DNA of 5,056 bases from contig NZ_CAMKXG010000251.1 in NCBI RefSeq assembly GCF_946477055.1, positions 1-5,056 on the forward strand. The letters are read 5' to 3'. The notes below the pieces were generated by a model. That model did no database searches. It saw nothing but the letters and a program-made list of their open reading frames with translations, and was not told the DNA's origin. Shown here in pieces: positions 1 through 5,056 of this stretch. A program made the position numbers and the translations under genes. This stretch comes from Lonsdalea britannica. Its GTDB lineage: Bacteria > Pseudomonadota > Gammaproteobacteria > Enterobacterales > Enterobacteriaceae. Position 1 is the first letter of the stretch; every line of letters begins with the position of its first letter.

Positions 1-1
1 C

Positions 2-592
2 ACGCTGGGCGCGCTGGGCGGGTGGGAAGGACGTCGGCTACAGGAGGGCGATCGGCTGCCTATCGGTGAACCGACCGGCGTCGGGACCGAAGGTGCGAAG
101 GTGCCGGAGGCCCTGTGTCCCCGCTTGGAAAAAGAGGTCACGCTGCGGCTGGTGCGCGGCCTCTATATTCACCGCCTGACCGACGCCGCGGCGGAACAGT
201 TTTTTGCCGATACCTGGCGGGTCGGCACCGAGGCGGACCGCATCGGCTATCGCCTGAAAGGCGGTCAACCGCTGGAATATCTGCCTCGCACGCCGCCGTT
301 CGGCGCGGGTTCAGACCCGTCCAATATCGTCGACGCCTGCTACCCCATCGGCTCTGTACAGGTGCCGGGCGGGCTGGAACCCATCATCCTGCTGCGCGAC
401 GCGGTTTCCGGCGGCGGGTACATGACGCTGGGCACGGTCATCAGCGCCGATCTGGATCGGGTCGCGCAGTTGCAACCGCATCATCAGGTGCGCTTTGTGC
501 CGGTATCGCTGGAAGAAGCGCTCGTCGCCCGACGGCAGTCCCAGCAGCGGCTGGCGCAGTTAAGAGACTGGATCGGCCGACAGACGGCTTGA
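2..592 (+). CDS. Biotin-dependent carboxyltransferase-like protein (KipA/PxpC family), C-terminal part; 5' end outside window
   Basis: The frame is open from base 2 to a TGA at 590-592 and gives 196 residues with no start in the window. Members of this family are usually about 310-330 residues, so roughly the first 120 are missing. Visible family features are LGGWEGRRLQEGDRLPIG near residues 5-22, DRIGYRLKG near 79-87, a segment around IGSVQVPGG (116-124) followed by PIILLRD, and ISADLDRVAQ (147-156). This family includes 5-oxoprolinase subunit C (PxpC), which works with PxpB and PxpA to open 5-oxoproline to glutamate using ATP, and domains related to urea amidolyase. The segment normally written D-x-Q-T-T-G-G-Y is DAVSGGGY here (133-140), so the exact substrate is uncertain and no gene symbol is given. 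A GTG at 101 could be mistaken for a start, but homology continues upstream of it. PxpB-like and PxpA-like partners would be expected nearby, probably upstream. Confidence 0.88.
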   Translation, partial: TLGALGGWEGRRLQEGDRLPIGEPTGVGTEGAKVPEALCPRLEKEVTLRLVRGLYIHRLTDAAAEQFFADTWRVGTEADRIGYRLKGGQPLEYLPRTPPFGAGSDPSNIVDACYPIGSVQVPGGLEPIILLRDAVSGGGYMTLGTVISADLDRVAQLQPHHQVRFVPVSLEEALVARRQSQQRLAQLRDWIGRQTA

Positions 593-598
593 TCCCGC

Positions 599-618
599 CC
601 GGCGGCCTTCGCCGGTTT
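599..618 (+). terminator. Weak terminator-like hairpin after the carboxyltransferase gene
   Basis: CCGGCG (599-604) pairs with CGCCGG (610-615) across a 5-nt loop, and only TTT follows. It begins 7 nt after the stop codon at 590-592. The position and GC stem suit an intrinsic terminator, but the U-tract is very short, so termination may be partial or absent. Confidence 0.4.
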
Positions 619-652
619 AGGTCGCGTTACAGCATCGATCGTCCTGTCTAGG

Positions 653-680
653 GCCATGCGGTATCCACCGTCCGCATGGC
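653..680. repeat. Perfect 9-bp inverted repeat between carboxyltransferase and NCS1 permease genes
   Basis: GCCATGCGG at 653-661 is the exact reverse complement of CCGCATGGC at 672-680, with a 10-nt loop. No T-run follows, so it is not a standard terminator. It could be a regulator binding site or a leader RNA hairpin ahead of the permease gene. It covers an in-frame ATG at 676, which argues against that codon being the permease start. Confidence 0.5.
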
Positions 681-771
681 GATTCGTGCTGCCTGCGACT
701 GGTTGTTCATCGCTATGACAGGGCCTTTTCCGATGTTCGTCGGTCAGGTGTGGCTTTCCCCTTTTGCAGTC

Positions 772-776
772 AGGAG
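772..776 (+). promoter_or_regulatory. Ribosome-binding site that fixes the NCS1 permease start
   Basis: AGGAG lies 7 nt before the ATG at 784. The in-frame upstream ATG codons at 676, 715 and 733 have no comparable site, so this element decides the start. Confidence 0.8.
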
Positions 777-783
777 TACCCCT

Positions 784-2100
784 ATGGCAGATCTTTCTGA
801 TGTAAAACTGACCGCCCCGGCGACGGAGTCCGGCACGGTCACCGACAACGAACGCATGGGCAAACTCTCGCTCACTATGGCGTGGTGGGCGGTATGCAGC
901 GCGCTGTTTTATATTGTGGTCGGCGCGTCGCTTGCGCAGAGCTGGGGCGCGAAAAACGCCATCATCGGCATGGTGTTGTCAGTGGTCAGCTATGGCGTGA
1001 TCAATGGGATCATCAGCCGGTTCGCGATTAAAACCGGGCTGTCGGTTTCTCTGTTTTCGCAGGCGTTGTTCGGTCGGCTCGGGTCGTCGCTCGCCACGCT
1101 GATTTTCTTCTCGACGGCCATCTACTACGCCGTGTTCGAAGGTTCGGTCATCGCCTTCGCGCTCAACCATCTGTTCCCGGCGTTGCCTTACGCCGCCGCC
1201 GCGCTGGTGGTCGTGCTGTACAGCGTACCGCTGATTTTCGGCAGCGTGCAGCACTGGCTGGATAAATTCAACGGCGTCCTGCTACCGTTTTATTTGCTTG
1301 GATTGCTGCTGACGGTGGCGGTGTCTATCCAGCAAAACGGCTATAACCCGCAATGGCTCGCGTTCGGTCCTGCCGATCCGCCGGCCTACGGCTGGTGGCA
1401 CTGCTTCACCTACTATATGGGCGTGTGGATCCTGATGATGTATACCTTCGACTACGCCCGCTATGGCAAAGCGAAGGATGCGGATTATCACGCGGGCATG
1501 AACTTCGGTATGCCGTTTTATCTGATCACCTTTTTGCTCAACGGCGTCGCGGGCATCTATCTGGTCAGCGGATTCTCAGAAAGCGACGGACTCAGTGAAA
1601 CCGGCGTGGTGGTGGCGATCCTCAACCTGCTGGGACTGTGGGGGCTGTTCTTCGTCTGGGTGACACAAACCCGCATCAATACCGCCAACTATTTTCTGGC
1701 GACGGTGAATATGCAGGACTTTTTCCGGCTGCTGTTCCGGCTGCGCTTCCGGCGGATTATCTGGGCTTGTCTGGTCGGGGCGGTGGTTTATGCGCTGATG
1801 CTGGCGGATGTGTTCAGCTACATTTTGCAGGCGTTGGCGTGGCAGGGGGTCTTCGTGGTGGCCTGGGTGGGCGTGGCGCTGAGCTACATTTTGACGCCTG
1901 CGCGTCAGGCGCTCGGCATCCACTTTGACCGCAATATTAACCTCTCGGGGCTGCTTGCCTGGGGCGGGAGTGTCGCCGTCGGCATGGTGTTGATGTACGC
2001 GGAGGGGGCATGGACATCCTGGTCTGCGCCCGCCACGTTTATCACCGCGTTTATGCTGTATCGTCTACTGCCCGCCGCGACGCCGCGCGCAGTAGCGTGA
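784..2100 (+). CDS. NCS1-family permease (cytosine/purine/hydantoin transporter type)
   Basis: This encodes 438 residues of a very hydrophobic inner-membrane protein with about 12 predicted membrane segments (the first near 30-52, the last near 412-430), the usual size for NCS1 transporters such as CodB and Mhp1. Those proteins use an ion gradient to import nucleobases, hydantoins, allantoin or related ring compounds. Family features visible here are RFAIKTGLSVSLFSQALFG (79-97), comparable to the AKTGLTTHLLARFSFG segment of CodB, FDYARYGK (222-229), comparable to DFVRFG in CodB, and TQTRINTANYF (294-304), in the region that carries substrate-contacting Asn in this family. The ATG at 784 is chosen because AGGAG lies 7 nt upstream and the protein then starts with a short polar tail; the open frame reaches back to 676 but that extension is unlike the family. 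The gene follows the carboxyltransferase-like gene after 191 nt and may import its substrate, a cyclic amide. The substrate cannot be read from sequence alone. Confidence 0.88.
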   Translation: MADLSDVKLTAPATESGTVTDNERMGKLSLTMAWWAVCSALFYIVVGASLAQSWGAKNAIIGMVLSVVSYGVINGIISRFAIKTGLSVSLFSQALFGRLGSSLATLIFFSTAIYYAVFEGSVIAFALNHLFPALPYAAAALVVVLYSVPLIFGSVQHWLDKFNGVLLPFYLLGLLLTVAVSIQQNGYNPQWLAFGPADPPAYGWWHCFTYYMGVWILMMYTFDYARYGKAKDADYHAGMNFGMPFYLITFLLNGVAGIYLVSGFSESDGLSETGVVVAILNLLGLWGLFFVWVTQTRINTANYFLATVNMQDFFRLLFRLRFRRIIWACLVGAVVYALMLADVFSYILQALAWQGVFVVAWVGVALSYILTPARQALGIHFDRNINLSGLLAWGGSVAVGMVLMYAEGAWTSWSAPATFITAFMLYRLLPAATPRAVA

Positions 2101-2109
2101 GGTGACCGC

Positions 2110-2144
2110 CGCCGCCGCCTTTGACGGACGGCGGCGCTTTCTCT
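2110..2144 (+). terminator. GC-rich hairpin just after the permease stop, possible terminator
   Basis: CGCCGCCG (2110-2117) pairs with CGGCGGCG (2129-2136), an 8-bp GC stem with an 11-nt loop, starting 9 nt after the stop. The tail CTTTCTCT is pyrimidine-rich but has only three consecutive T. A second register (2107-2114) can also pair. It may terminate partially or protect the 3' end of the permease mRNA. Confidence 0.5.
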
Positions 2145-2164
2145 CCGCGCATCGGTGGAGATCC

Positions 2165-2260
2165 ATGCGCCAATGTTACCCGCATCAACGAGCGCCCGCT
2201 GCGTTCATCCATCACAAATTCTTATTGTTAATCATCTGCTTGGCGGCTATCTCGCGGTGA
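2165..2260 (+). CDS. Possible 31-residue small protein or leader peptide with hydrophobic tail
   Basis: From ATG 2165 to TGA 2258-2260 the frame encodes 31 residues. The N-terminal half is polar (MRQCYPHQRAP) and the second half is hydrophobic (KFLLLIICLAAIS), long enough for one short membrane segment. GGTGGAG (2154-2160) lies 4 nt before the ATG, a usable but tight Shine-Dalgarno spacing. GCGCAT (2147-2152) and ATGCGC (2165-2170) can form a 6-bp hairpin that buries the ATG and displays the Shine-Dalgarno sequence in its loop. The frame ends inside the loop of the strong terminator at 2234-2287, and its Leu/Ile codons run into the 5' side of that stem, as in leader-peptide attenuators. The hydrophobic stretch also recalls small type I toxin peptides, although no Hok-like C-terminus follows. 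I do not recognise the peptide, and an ORF this short may be chance. Confidence 0.2.
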   Translation: MRQCYPHQRAPAAFIHHKFLLLIICLAAISR

Positions 2261-2287
2261 GAGATGGCCTCGCAGATCGTTTTTTTT
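2234..2287 (+). terminator. Strong rho-independent terminator
   Basis: The outer stem ATCTGC (2234-2239) pairs with GCAGAT (2272-2277). An inner 9-bp stem, GGCTATCTC (2245-2253) with GAGATGGCC (2261-2269), includes one G-T pair and closes a 7-nt loop. CG and then eight T (2280-2287) follow. It lies about 135 nt after the permease stop and 230 nt before the regulator. It could end the permease transcript, end a small RNA from the gap, or act as an attenuator for the regulator gene. Confidence 0.72.
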
Positions 2288-2308
2288 CACCTATTCACGA
2301 AAAACTGA

Positions 2309-2326
2309 CGGGAAATATCCCGATAT
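2309..2326. repeat. Two overlapping short palindromes
   Basis: CGGGA-AATA-TCCCG (2309-2322) and ATATC-CC-GATAT (2315-2326) share bases. Each has perfect 5-bp arms. They lie just upstream of the best promoter candidate of the regulator, so they may be a transcription factor site; this is inference. Confidence 0.35.
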
Positions 2327-2333
2327 AAAACGC

Positions 2334-2362
2334 TTGAAAAATCGACAGTCGCCACGTATTCG
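2334..2362 (+). promoter_or_regulatory. Possible sigma-70 promoter for the GntR regulator
   Basis: TTGAAA (2334-2339) matches the -35 consensus at five of six positions. TATTCG (2357-2362) is a weak -10 after an optimal 17-nt spacer. The resulting 5' leader would be about 150 nt. Alternatives such as TTGACC at 2368-2373 lack a good -10. Confidence 0.25.
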
Positions 2363-2491
2363 ACCGGTTGACCCGCTCATTGCCGCAGTATCTGTACTCA
2401 ATCTCTTCCAATGCCAGTGATTTTGCGGCTATTTGCTGCATGTTCAGCACTTTTCCGCCGTATTGACTTGCCTCGGTCATCGTGCTTTTTT

Positions 2492-2521
2492 TGAACCAAT
2501 TACCAATTGGAGTGAACCAAT
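2492..2521 (+). promoter_or_regulatory. ACCAAT repeat cluster over the regulator's ribosome-binding site, possible operator
   Basis: ACCAAT occurs at 2495, 2502 and 2516. The first two are an exact tandem ACCAATT, and TGAACCAAT is repeated exactly at 2492-2500 and 2513-2521, 21 nt (two helical turns) apart. CCAATTGG (2503-2510) is a perfect palindrome. In RNA, CCAATT (2496-2501) could pair with AATTGG (2505-2510) and cover part of the GGAG ribosome-binding site. GntR-family proteins often repress their own genes, so an autoregulatory site is plausible but unproven. Confidence 0.4.
2509..2512 (+). promoter_or_regulatory. Ribosome-binding site that fixes the GntR regulator start
   Basis: GGAG lies 7 nt before the ATG at 2520. 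It is embedded in the CCAATTGG palindrome, so protein binding or RNA folding there would affect translation. Confidence 0.7.
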
Positions 2522-3263
2522 GAGCGACGGGAACCGCGTTAATAAAACGGAAAATTCACATTATGCACTCGAGCGATTGCGCGAACTCCTGCGCGTGAGC
2601 GCGTTGGAGCCCGACGGCAAACTGCCGACAGAACGCGCGCTCTCCGAGCTGTGGGGCGTGGGCCGACGCGAGGTGAGGCGCGCGCTGGAGGTGCTGGAAG
2701 CGGAAGGGCTGATCTGGCGTAAGCAGGGCGCGGGCACTTTTCTCGGGCAGAAGCCGGACCATTGGGGCACCCATGCGGCCAATCTGATCGAAGGAACCAA
2801 TTTCATGGAAATCATGGAGGTGCGGCTGAGGATCGAGCCGCAGCTGGCGCAGTTGGCCGCGCTGCGCGCCAAGCCGTCGGACATCGTACGCATGCGGGCG
2901 CTGCGCGACAAAATCTATGAGCGCACCGACGCCGACTGGCGCGAACTGTGGGACGGCTCCTTGCATCGGCTGATTGCGCAAAGCGCAGGCAACCAGCTGT
3001 TCCTGTCGCTGTTCGACGTGGTGAACCGCGTGCGGCAGTACCCGGCCTGGCAGGCGCTCCGCGCGCTGGCCCGTAGCCACAATGCGTCGCTTACCGACTC
3101 GCATAGCGACCACACGGAAATCATCGACGCGATTGCCGCCCACGACCCGGTCAGGGCGGGCGAGGCGATGCGCCAACATCTGCTGACGCTGGAGGAGCGG
3201 CTGATCCGCCACACCTCGATGGGCCACTATGCCCCGGCCGACGCCGACGCGCTCCGCCGCTAA
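2520..3263 (+). CDS. GntR-family transcriptional regulator with FCD domain (FadR subfamily)
   Basis: The 247-residue protein is a typical length for the FadR subfamily. The N-terminal winged helix spans about residues 12-75 and includes the family pattern LPTERALSELWGVGRREVRRALEVLEAEGLI written across 35-65, with QGAGTFL (69-75) as the wing. The FCD domain spans about 96-232. The expected metal-binding residues are visible as D145 and H149 in WDGSLH, H198 in SHSDHTEII, and H220 in MRQHLL, matching the D-x3-H ... H ... H pattern with 22 residues between the last two. FCD proteins bind small carboxylates through this metal and release DNA. The ATG at 2520 is preferred to the TTG at 2433 because GGAG precedes it and the domain starts at the expected distance. 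It lies directly upstream of the ABC-importer genes in the same direction, so local control of them is likely. The ligand is not determinable from sequence. Confidence 0.93.
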   Translation: MSDGNRVNKTENSHYALERLRELLRVSALEPDGKLPTERALSELWGVGRREVRRALEVLEAEGLIWRKQGAGTFLGQKPDHWGTHAANLIEGTNFMEIMEVRLRIEPQLAQLAALRAKPSDIVRMRALRDKIYERTDADWRELWDGSLHRLIAQSAGNQLFLSLFDVVNRVRQYPAWQALRALARSHNASLTDSHSDHTEIIDAIAAHDPVRAGEAMRQHLLTLEERLIRHTSMGHYAPADADALRR

Positions 3264-3334
3264 CGGTTTTTCAGTAGGCCAGCGCCGTCTGACCTGCCTT
3301 TCATTGCGCCGAATCCCGGCGATGGCTATCGACC

Positions 3335-3340
3335 AGAGGA
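3335..3340 (+). promoter_or_regulatory. Ribosome-binding site of the solute-binding protein gene
   Basis: AGAGGA lies 8 nt before the ATG at 3349. Another ATG at 3344 is only 3 nt from it, is out of frame, and reads just ATG-ACA-TGA, so 3349 is the better start. Confidence 0.75.
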
Positions 3341-3348
3341 AACATGAC

Positions 3349-4860
3349 ATGAACCGACTTATCAAACAGACCGGACTCTTGCTGGCCGGTGCGGTGATGG
3401 CGACGACGGCGCAGGCGGTGGAGTTACGCATCGGCCTGCAGGACGATCCGGACGTACTGGACCCGGCTCAGTCCCGCACGTTTGTCGGCCGCATCATTTA
3501 CACCAGCCTGTGCGATCGGCTGGTGGACGTCGACAACCGTCTGTCGATTATCCCTCAGCTGGCGACGCAGTGGACGTGGGGCGACGGCGGTAAAACGTTA
3601 ACGATGGATCTGCGCAAGGGTGTCGTGTTCCATGACGGTACGCCGTTTAACGCGGAAGCGGTGGTGTACAACATTCATCGCTACATGACGATGCCGGAGT
3701 CCCGTCGCAAGAGCGAACTGGCCTCTGTGGCTAGCGTCGAAGCGAACGGCGACTACCAGGTGAAGTTCACGTTGAAAAGCCCGGACGCCAGCCTGCTGGC
3801 CCAGCTGTCTGACCGCGCAGGCATGATGATCTCTCCGACGGCGGGCAAGCGGCTGGGGGCGAACTTCGGCTCGGATCCGGTGTGCTCCGGCGCATTCAAG
3901 TTCGTGCAGCGCGTTCAGCAGGACCGCATCGTGCTGGAGAAATTTCCCCGTTACTGGAATGCCGACAACATCTTTATCGATAAGGTCACCTTCCTCCCCA
4001 TTCCGGACACGACCGTGCGCTTAGCGAACCTGCAGTCCGGCGAGCTGGATCTGGCGGAGCGCATCTCGGCGTCGGACGTGGCCGCCGTGCAGCAGAACCC
4101 GAATCTGAACTACGGCAAAGTCATCGGGCCGGGCTACATGGCGCTGTACGTCAACATCGGCAACGGGCCGGAGGCGAACAATCCATTCGGCAAAGACAAG
4201 CGTCTGCGTCAGGCCTTCTCGCTGTCCATTGACCGTGAGGCGATCAATCAGGTGGTCTTCGAAGGCACCGCGCTGGCCGGGAATCAGCCGTGGCCCTCCA
4301 GCAGCCCGTGGTACAACCAGAGCCTGCCGGTTCCCGCGCGAGATGTGGCCAAGGCCAAAGCGCTGATGAAGGCGGCGGGCTACGAGAAATACGATATCGA
4401 ACTCCAGCACGCCAACAACACGACGCAGACCCAGATGATGCAGGTGATCCAGTCAATGGCGGCCGAGGCCGGTTTCAACGTCAAACTGAAAGCCACTGAA
4501 TTCGCCACGCTGCTGTCCGAGCAGACGGCGGGGAACTACGTATTGTCGCGCTCCGACTGGTCGGGCCGTGCCGATCCGGACGGCAACATTCACCAGTTTG
4601 TGACCTGCAAAGGCGGTATCAACGACACCAAATACTGCAATCCGGACGTGGACAAGCTGCTGAACGAAGCGCGCGAATCCACGGATAACGCGGTACGTAA
4701 AGCCCGCTATGACGCCGCGACCAAGATTCTGGATGACGACCTGCCGCTGATCTATCTCGGCCATCAGGCCTATCTGTATGCCTACTCCAAAAAAATCGCC
4801 GGATTCACTCCGTCGGCTGACGGGATGATCCGCCTGACGGGCGTCAAAAAAAGCGACTAG
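3349..4860 (+). CDS. Periplasmic solute-binding protein, family 5 (peptide/nickel ABC importer type)
   Basis: The 503-residue protein has a Sec signal peptide: a basic start (MNRLIK), a hydrophobic core, and ATTAQA ending at residue 23, with mature protein from VELRIG. No lipobox cysteine is present, so it should be a soluble periplasmic protein. The family signature is clear at about 71-101, including LRKGVVFHDGTPF. Further conserved pieces are CSGAFKF (179-185), LRQAFSLSIDREAIN (286-300) and DWSGRADPDGNIHQF (403-417), the region that in DppA carries the Asp holding the peptide N-terminus. C420 and C430 probably form a disulfide near the ligand cleft; C55 and C179 are the other cysteines. 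It delivers ligand to the membrane permease encoded next. The family takes up di- and oligopeptides, glutathione, nickel complexes and opines, so the ligand is open. The open frame extends back to 3229, overlapping the regulator, but the signal peptide and ribosome-binding site set the start at 3349. Confidence 0.93.
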   Translation: MNRLIKQTGLLLAGAVMATTAQAVELRIGLQDDPDVLDPAQSRTFVGRIIYTSLCDRLVDVDNRLSIIPQLATQWTWGDGGKTLTMDLRKGVVFHDGTPFNAEAVVYNIHRYMTMPESRRKSELASVASVEANGDYQVKFTLKSPDASLLAQLSDRAGMMISPTAGKRLGANFGSDPVCSGAFKFVQRVQQDRIVLEKFPRYWNADNIFIDKVTFLPIPDTTVRLANLQSGELDLAERISASDVAAVQQNPNLNYGKVIGPGYMALYVNIGNGPEANNPFGKDKRLRQAFSLSIDREAINQVVFEGTALAGNQPWPSSSPWYNQSLPVPARDVAKAKALMKAAGYEKYDIELQHANNTTQTQMMQVIQSMAAEAGFNVKLKATEFATLLSEQTAGNYVLSRSDWSGRADPDGNIHQFVTCKGGINDTKYCNPDVDKLLNEARESTDNAVRKARYDAATKILDDDLPLIYLGHQAYLYAYSKKIAGFTPSADGMIRLTGVKKSD

Positions 4861-4870
4861 TCCGGCGTGC

Positions 4871-4904
4871 GTTCGTCGGGAGGCAGAGCGGCCCCTCGGC
4901 GAAC
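4871..4904 (+). other. Long stem-loop between solute-binding protein and permease genes
   Basis: The 5' arm at 4871-4883 pairs with 4892-4904: 12 of 13 positions pair (two as G-T), with one A-C mismatch and an 8-nt loop. It starts 10 nt after the stop codon and has no T-run, so it is not a classical terminator. Stem-loops at this place in ABC-importer operons commonly protect the upstream mRNA and keep the binding protein more abundant than the permease; that role is inferred here. Confidence 0.6.
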
Positions 4905-4940
4905 CCGGTCGAGGCACTCACTGAATAAGGAAACGCGCCA

Positions 4941-5056
4941 ATGTACATCTATATCGGCAAGCGCCTGCTGGTGGCGATACCGACGCTCCTGATTATCTCC
5001 ATTTTCGTTTTTTCGCTGCAAAAGCTGCTGCCGGGCGATCCGATCCTGGCGATGGC
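4941..5056 (+). CDS. DppB/OppB-type ABC importer permease, N-terminal part; runs off the right edge
   Basis: Thirty-eight full codons are visible. ATG at 4941 follows AAGGA (4927-4931) after 9 nt. The peptide begins MYIYIGKRLLVAIPTLLI, with a first membrane segment at about residues 9-28, then LLPGDP at 29-34. A first helix after a K/R-R-L-L motif followed by LPGDP is characteristic of the first permease of peptide-type ABC importers (DppB, OppB, GsiC, NikB). Such proteins are about 310-340 residues, so roughly 90% lies outside. It forms the inner-membrane channel with a DppC-like partner, powered by DppD/F-like ATPases that would be expected downstream. It follows the binding protein by 80 nt in the same direction, so they are almost surely one operon. 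Confidence 0.9.
   Translation, partial: MYIYIGKRLLVAIPTLLIISIFVFSLQKLLPGDPILAM

Larger units (their letters stand above)
2288..2519. other. AT-richer intergenic stretch upstream of the GntR regulator
   Basis: No convincing gene is present. It contains overlapping palindromes at 2309-2326, a CGAC-A-GTCG palindrome at 2343-2351, a possible sigma-70 promoter at 2334-2362, a TGCTG/CAGCA inverted repeat at 2434-2449, and the ACCAAT repeat cluster at 2492-2521. The base composition is lower in GC than the flanking genes, as expected for a promoter region. An in-frame extension of the regulator to a TTG at 2433 lacks a ribosome-binding site and is not family-like. Confidence 0.6.

Noticed and set aside
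101..103. GTG at 101 as the start of the carboxyltransferase gene
   Set aside because: Family-like sequence (LGGWEGRRLQEGDRLPIG) continues upstream in the same frame to the window edge.
115..651. 178-codon + strand ORF overlapping the carboxyltransferase gene in another frame
   Set aside because: Arg/Ala/Gly-rich composition typical of a frame shadow; the overlapping frame has clear family motifs.
676..783. Extended N-terminus of the NCS1 permease starting at ATG 676
   Set aside because: No ribosome-binding site at 676, the extension lies on the inverted repeat, and the ATG at 784 has a well-spaced AGGAG.
2295..2480. Minus-strand 61-residue ORF in the gap before the regulator
   Set aside because: No ribosome-binding site before its ATG, no recognisable family, and it overlaps the probable promoter and leader of the regulator. 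Kept only as a faint possibility.
2556..3431. Long minus-strand ORF of 291 residues opposite the regulator
   Set aside because: It is the antisense shadow of a GC-rich gene: rich in Arg, Gln and His, with no domain, while the + strand carries a clear GntR/FCD protein.
4453..4917. Minus-strand ORFs opposite the solute-binding protein gene, including 154 residues here
   Set aside because: No domains or ribosome-binding sites; they mirror the codon bias of the strongly supported + strand gene.
1..5056. CRISPR arrays, tRNA or rRNA genes, insertion sequences, phage attachment sites
   Set aside because: No regularly spaced repeats, cloverleaf-like segments, transposase-like frames or terminal repeats were seen on reading through.

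Overview
This window looks like a transport and catabolism locus from a GC-rich gammaproteobacterium, most likely one of the Enterobacterales. That placement is an inference from codon use, Shine-Dalgarno sequences and protein style, not from a marker gene. Every convincing gene is on the + strand, and none of the genes is clearly foreign or mobile.

Layout. Positions 2-592 hold the C-terminal part of a biotin-dependent carboxyltransferase-like protein (KipA/PxpC, 5-oxoprolinase subunit C family), cut off at the left edge. A 191-nt gap follows, with a weak terminator-like hairpin and a perfect 9-bp inverted repeat. Positions 784-2100 encode an NCS1-family permease (cytosine/purine/hydantoin type). 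The next gap, 2101-2519, is the largest. It holds a GC hairpin behind the permease, a possible 31-codon hydrophobic small ORF, a strong rho-independent terminator (2234-2287), an AT-richer stretch with small palindromes and a possible promoter, and a cluster of ACCAAT repeats over the ribosome-binding site of the next gene. That gene, 2520-3263, is a GntR-family regulator with an FCD effector domain. After 85 nt comes a periplasmic family-5 (peptide/nickel type) solute-binding protein at 3349-4860. An 80-nt gap with a long stem-loop separates it from the start of a DppB/OppB-type permease at 4941, which runs off the right edge.

How the parts fit together. The regulator, binding protein and permease have the layout of a regulated ABC-importer operon: an FCD regulator sensing a small carboxylate, a secreted binding protein, then membrane subunits, with further permease and ATPase genes expected beyond the window. 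The carboxyltransferase-like gene and NCS1 permease may form a second unit for uptake and ring opening of a cyclic amide such as 5-oxoproline; this is a hypothesis. The strong terminator at 2234-2287 suggests that the two units are transcribed separately.

The protein-coding content belongs to known families. The less ordinary signals are regulatory: the small ORF that ends inside a terminator hairpin, the ACCAAT repeat cluster, and the stem-loop between the binding protein and permease genes.
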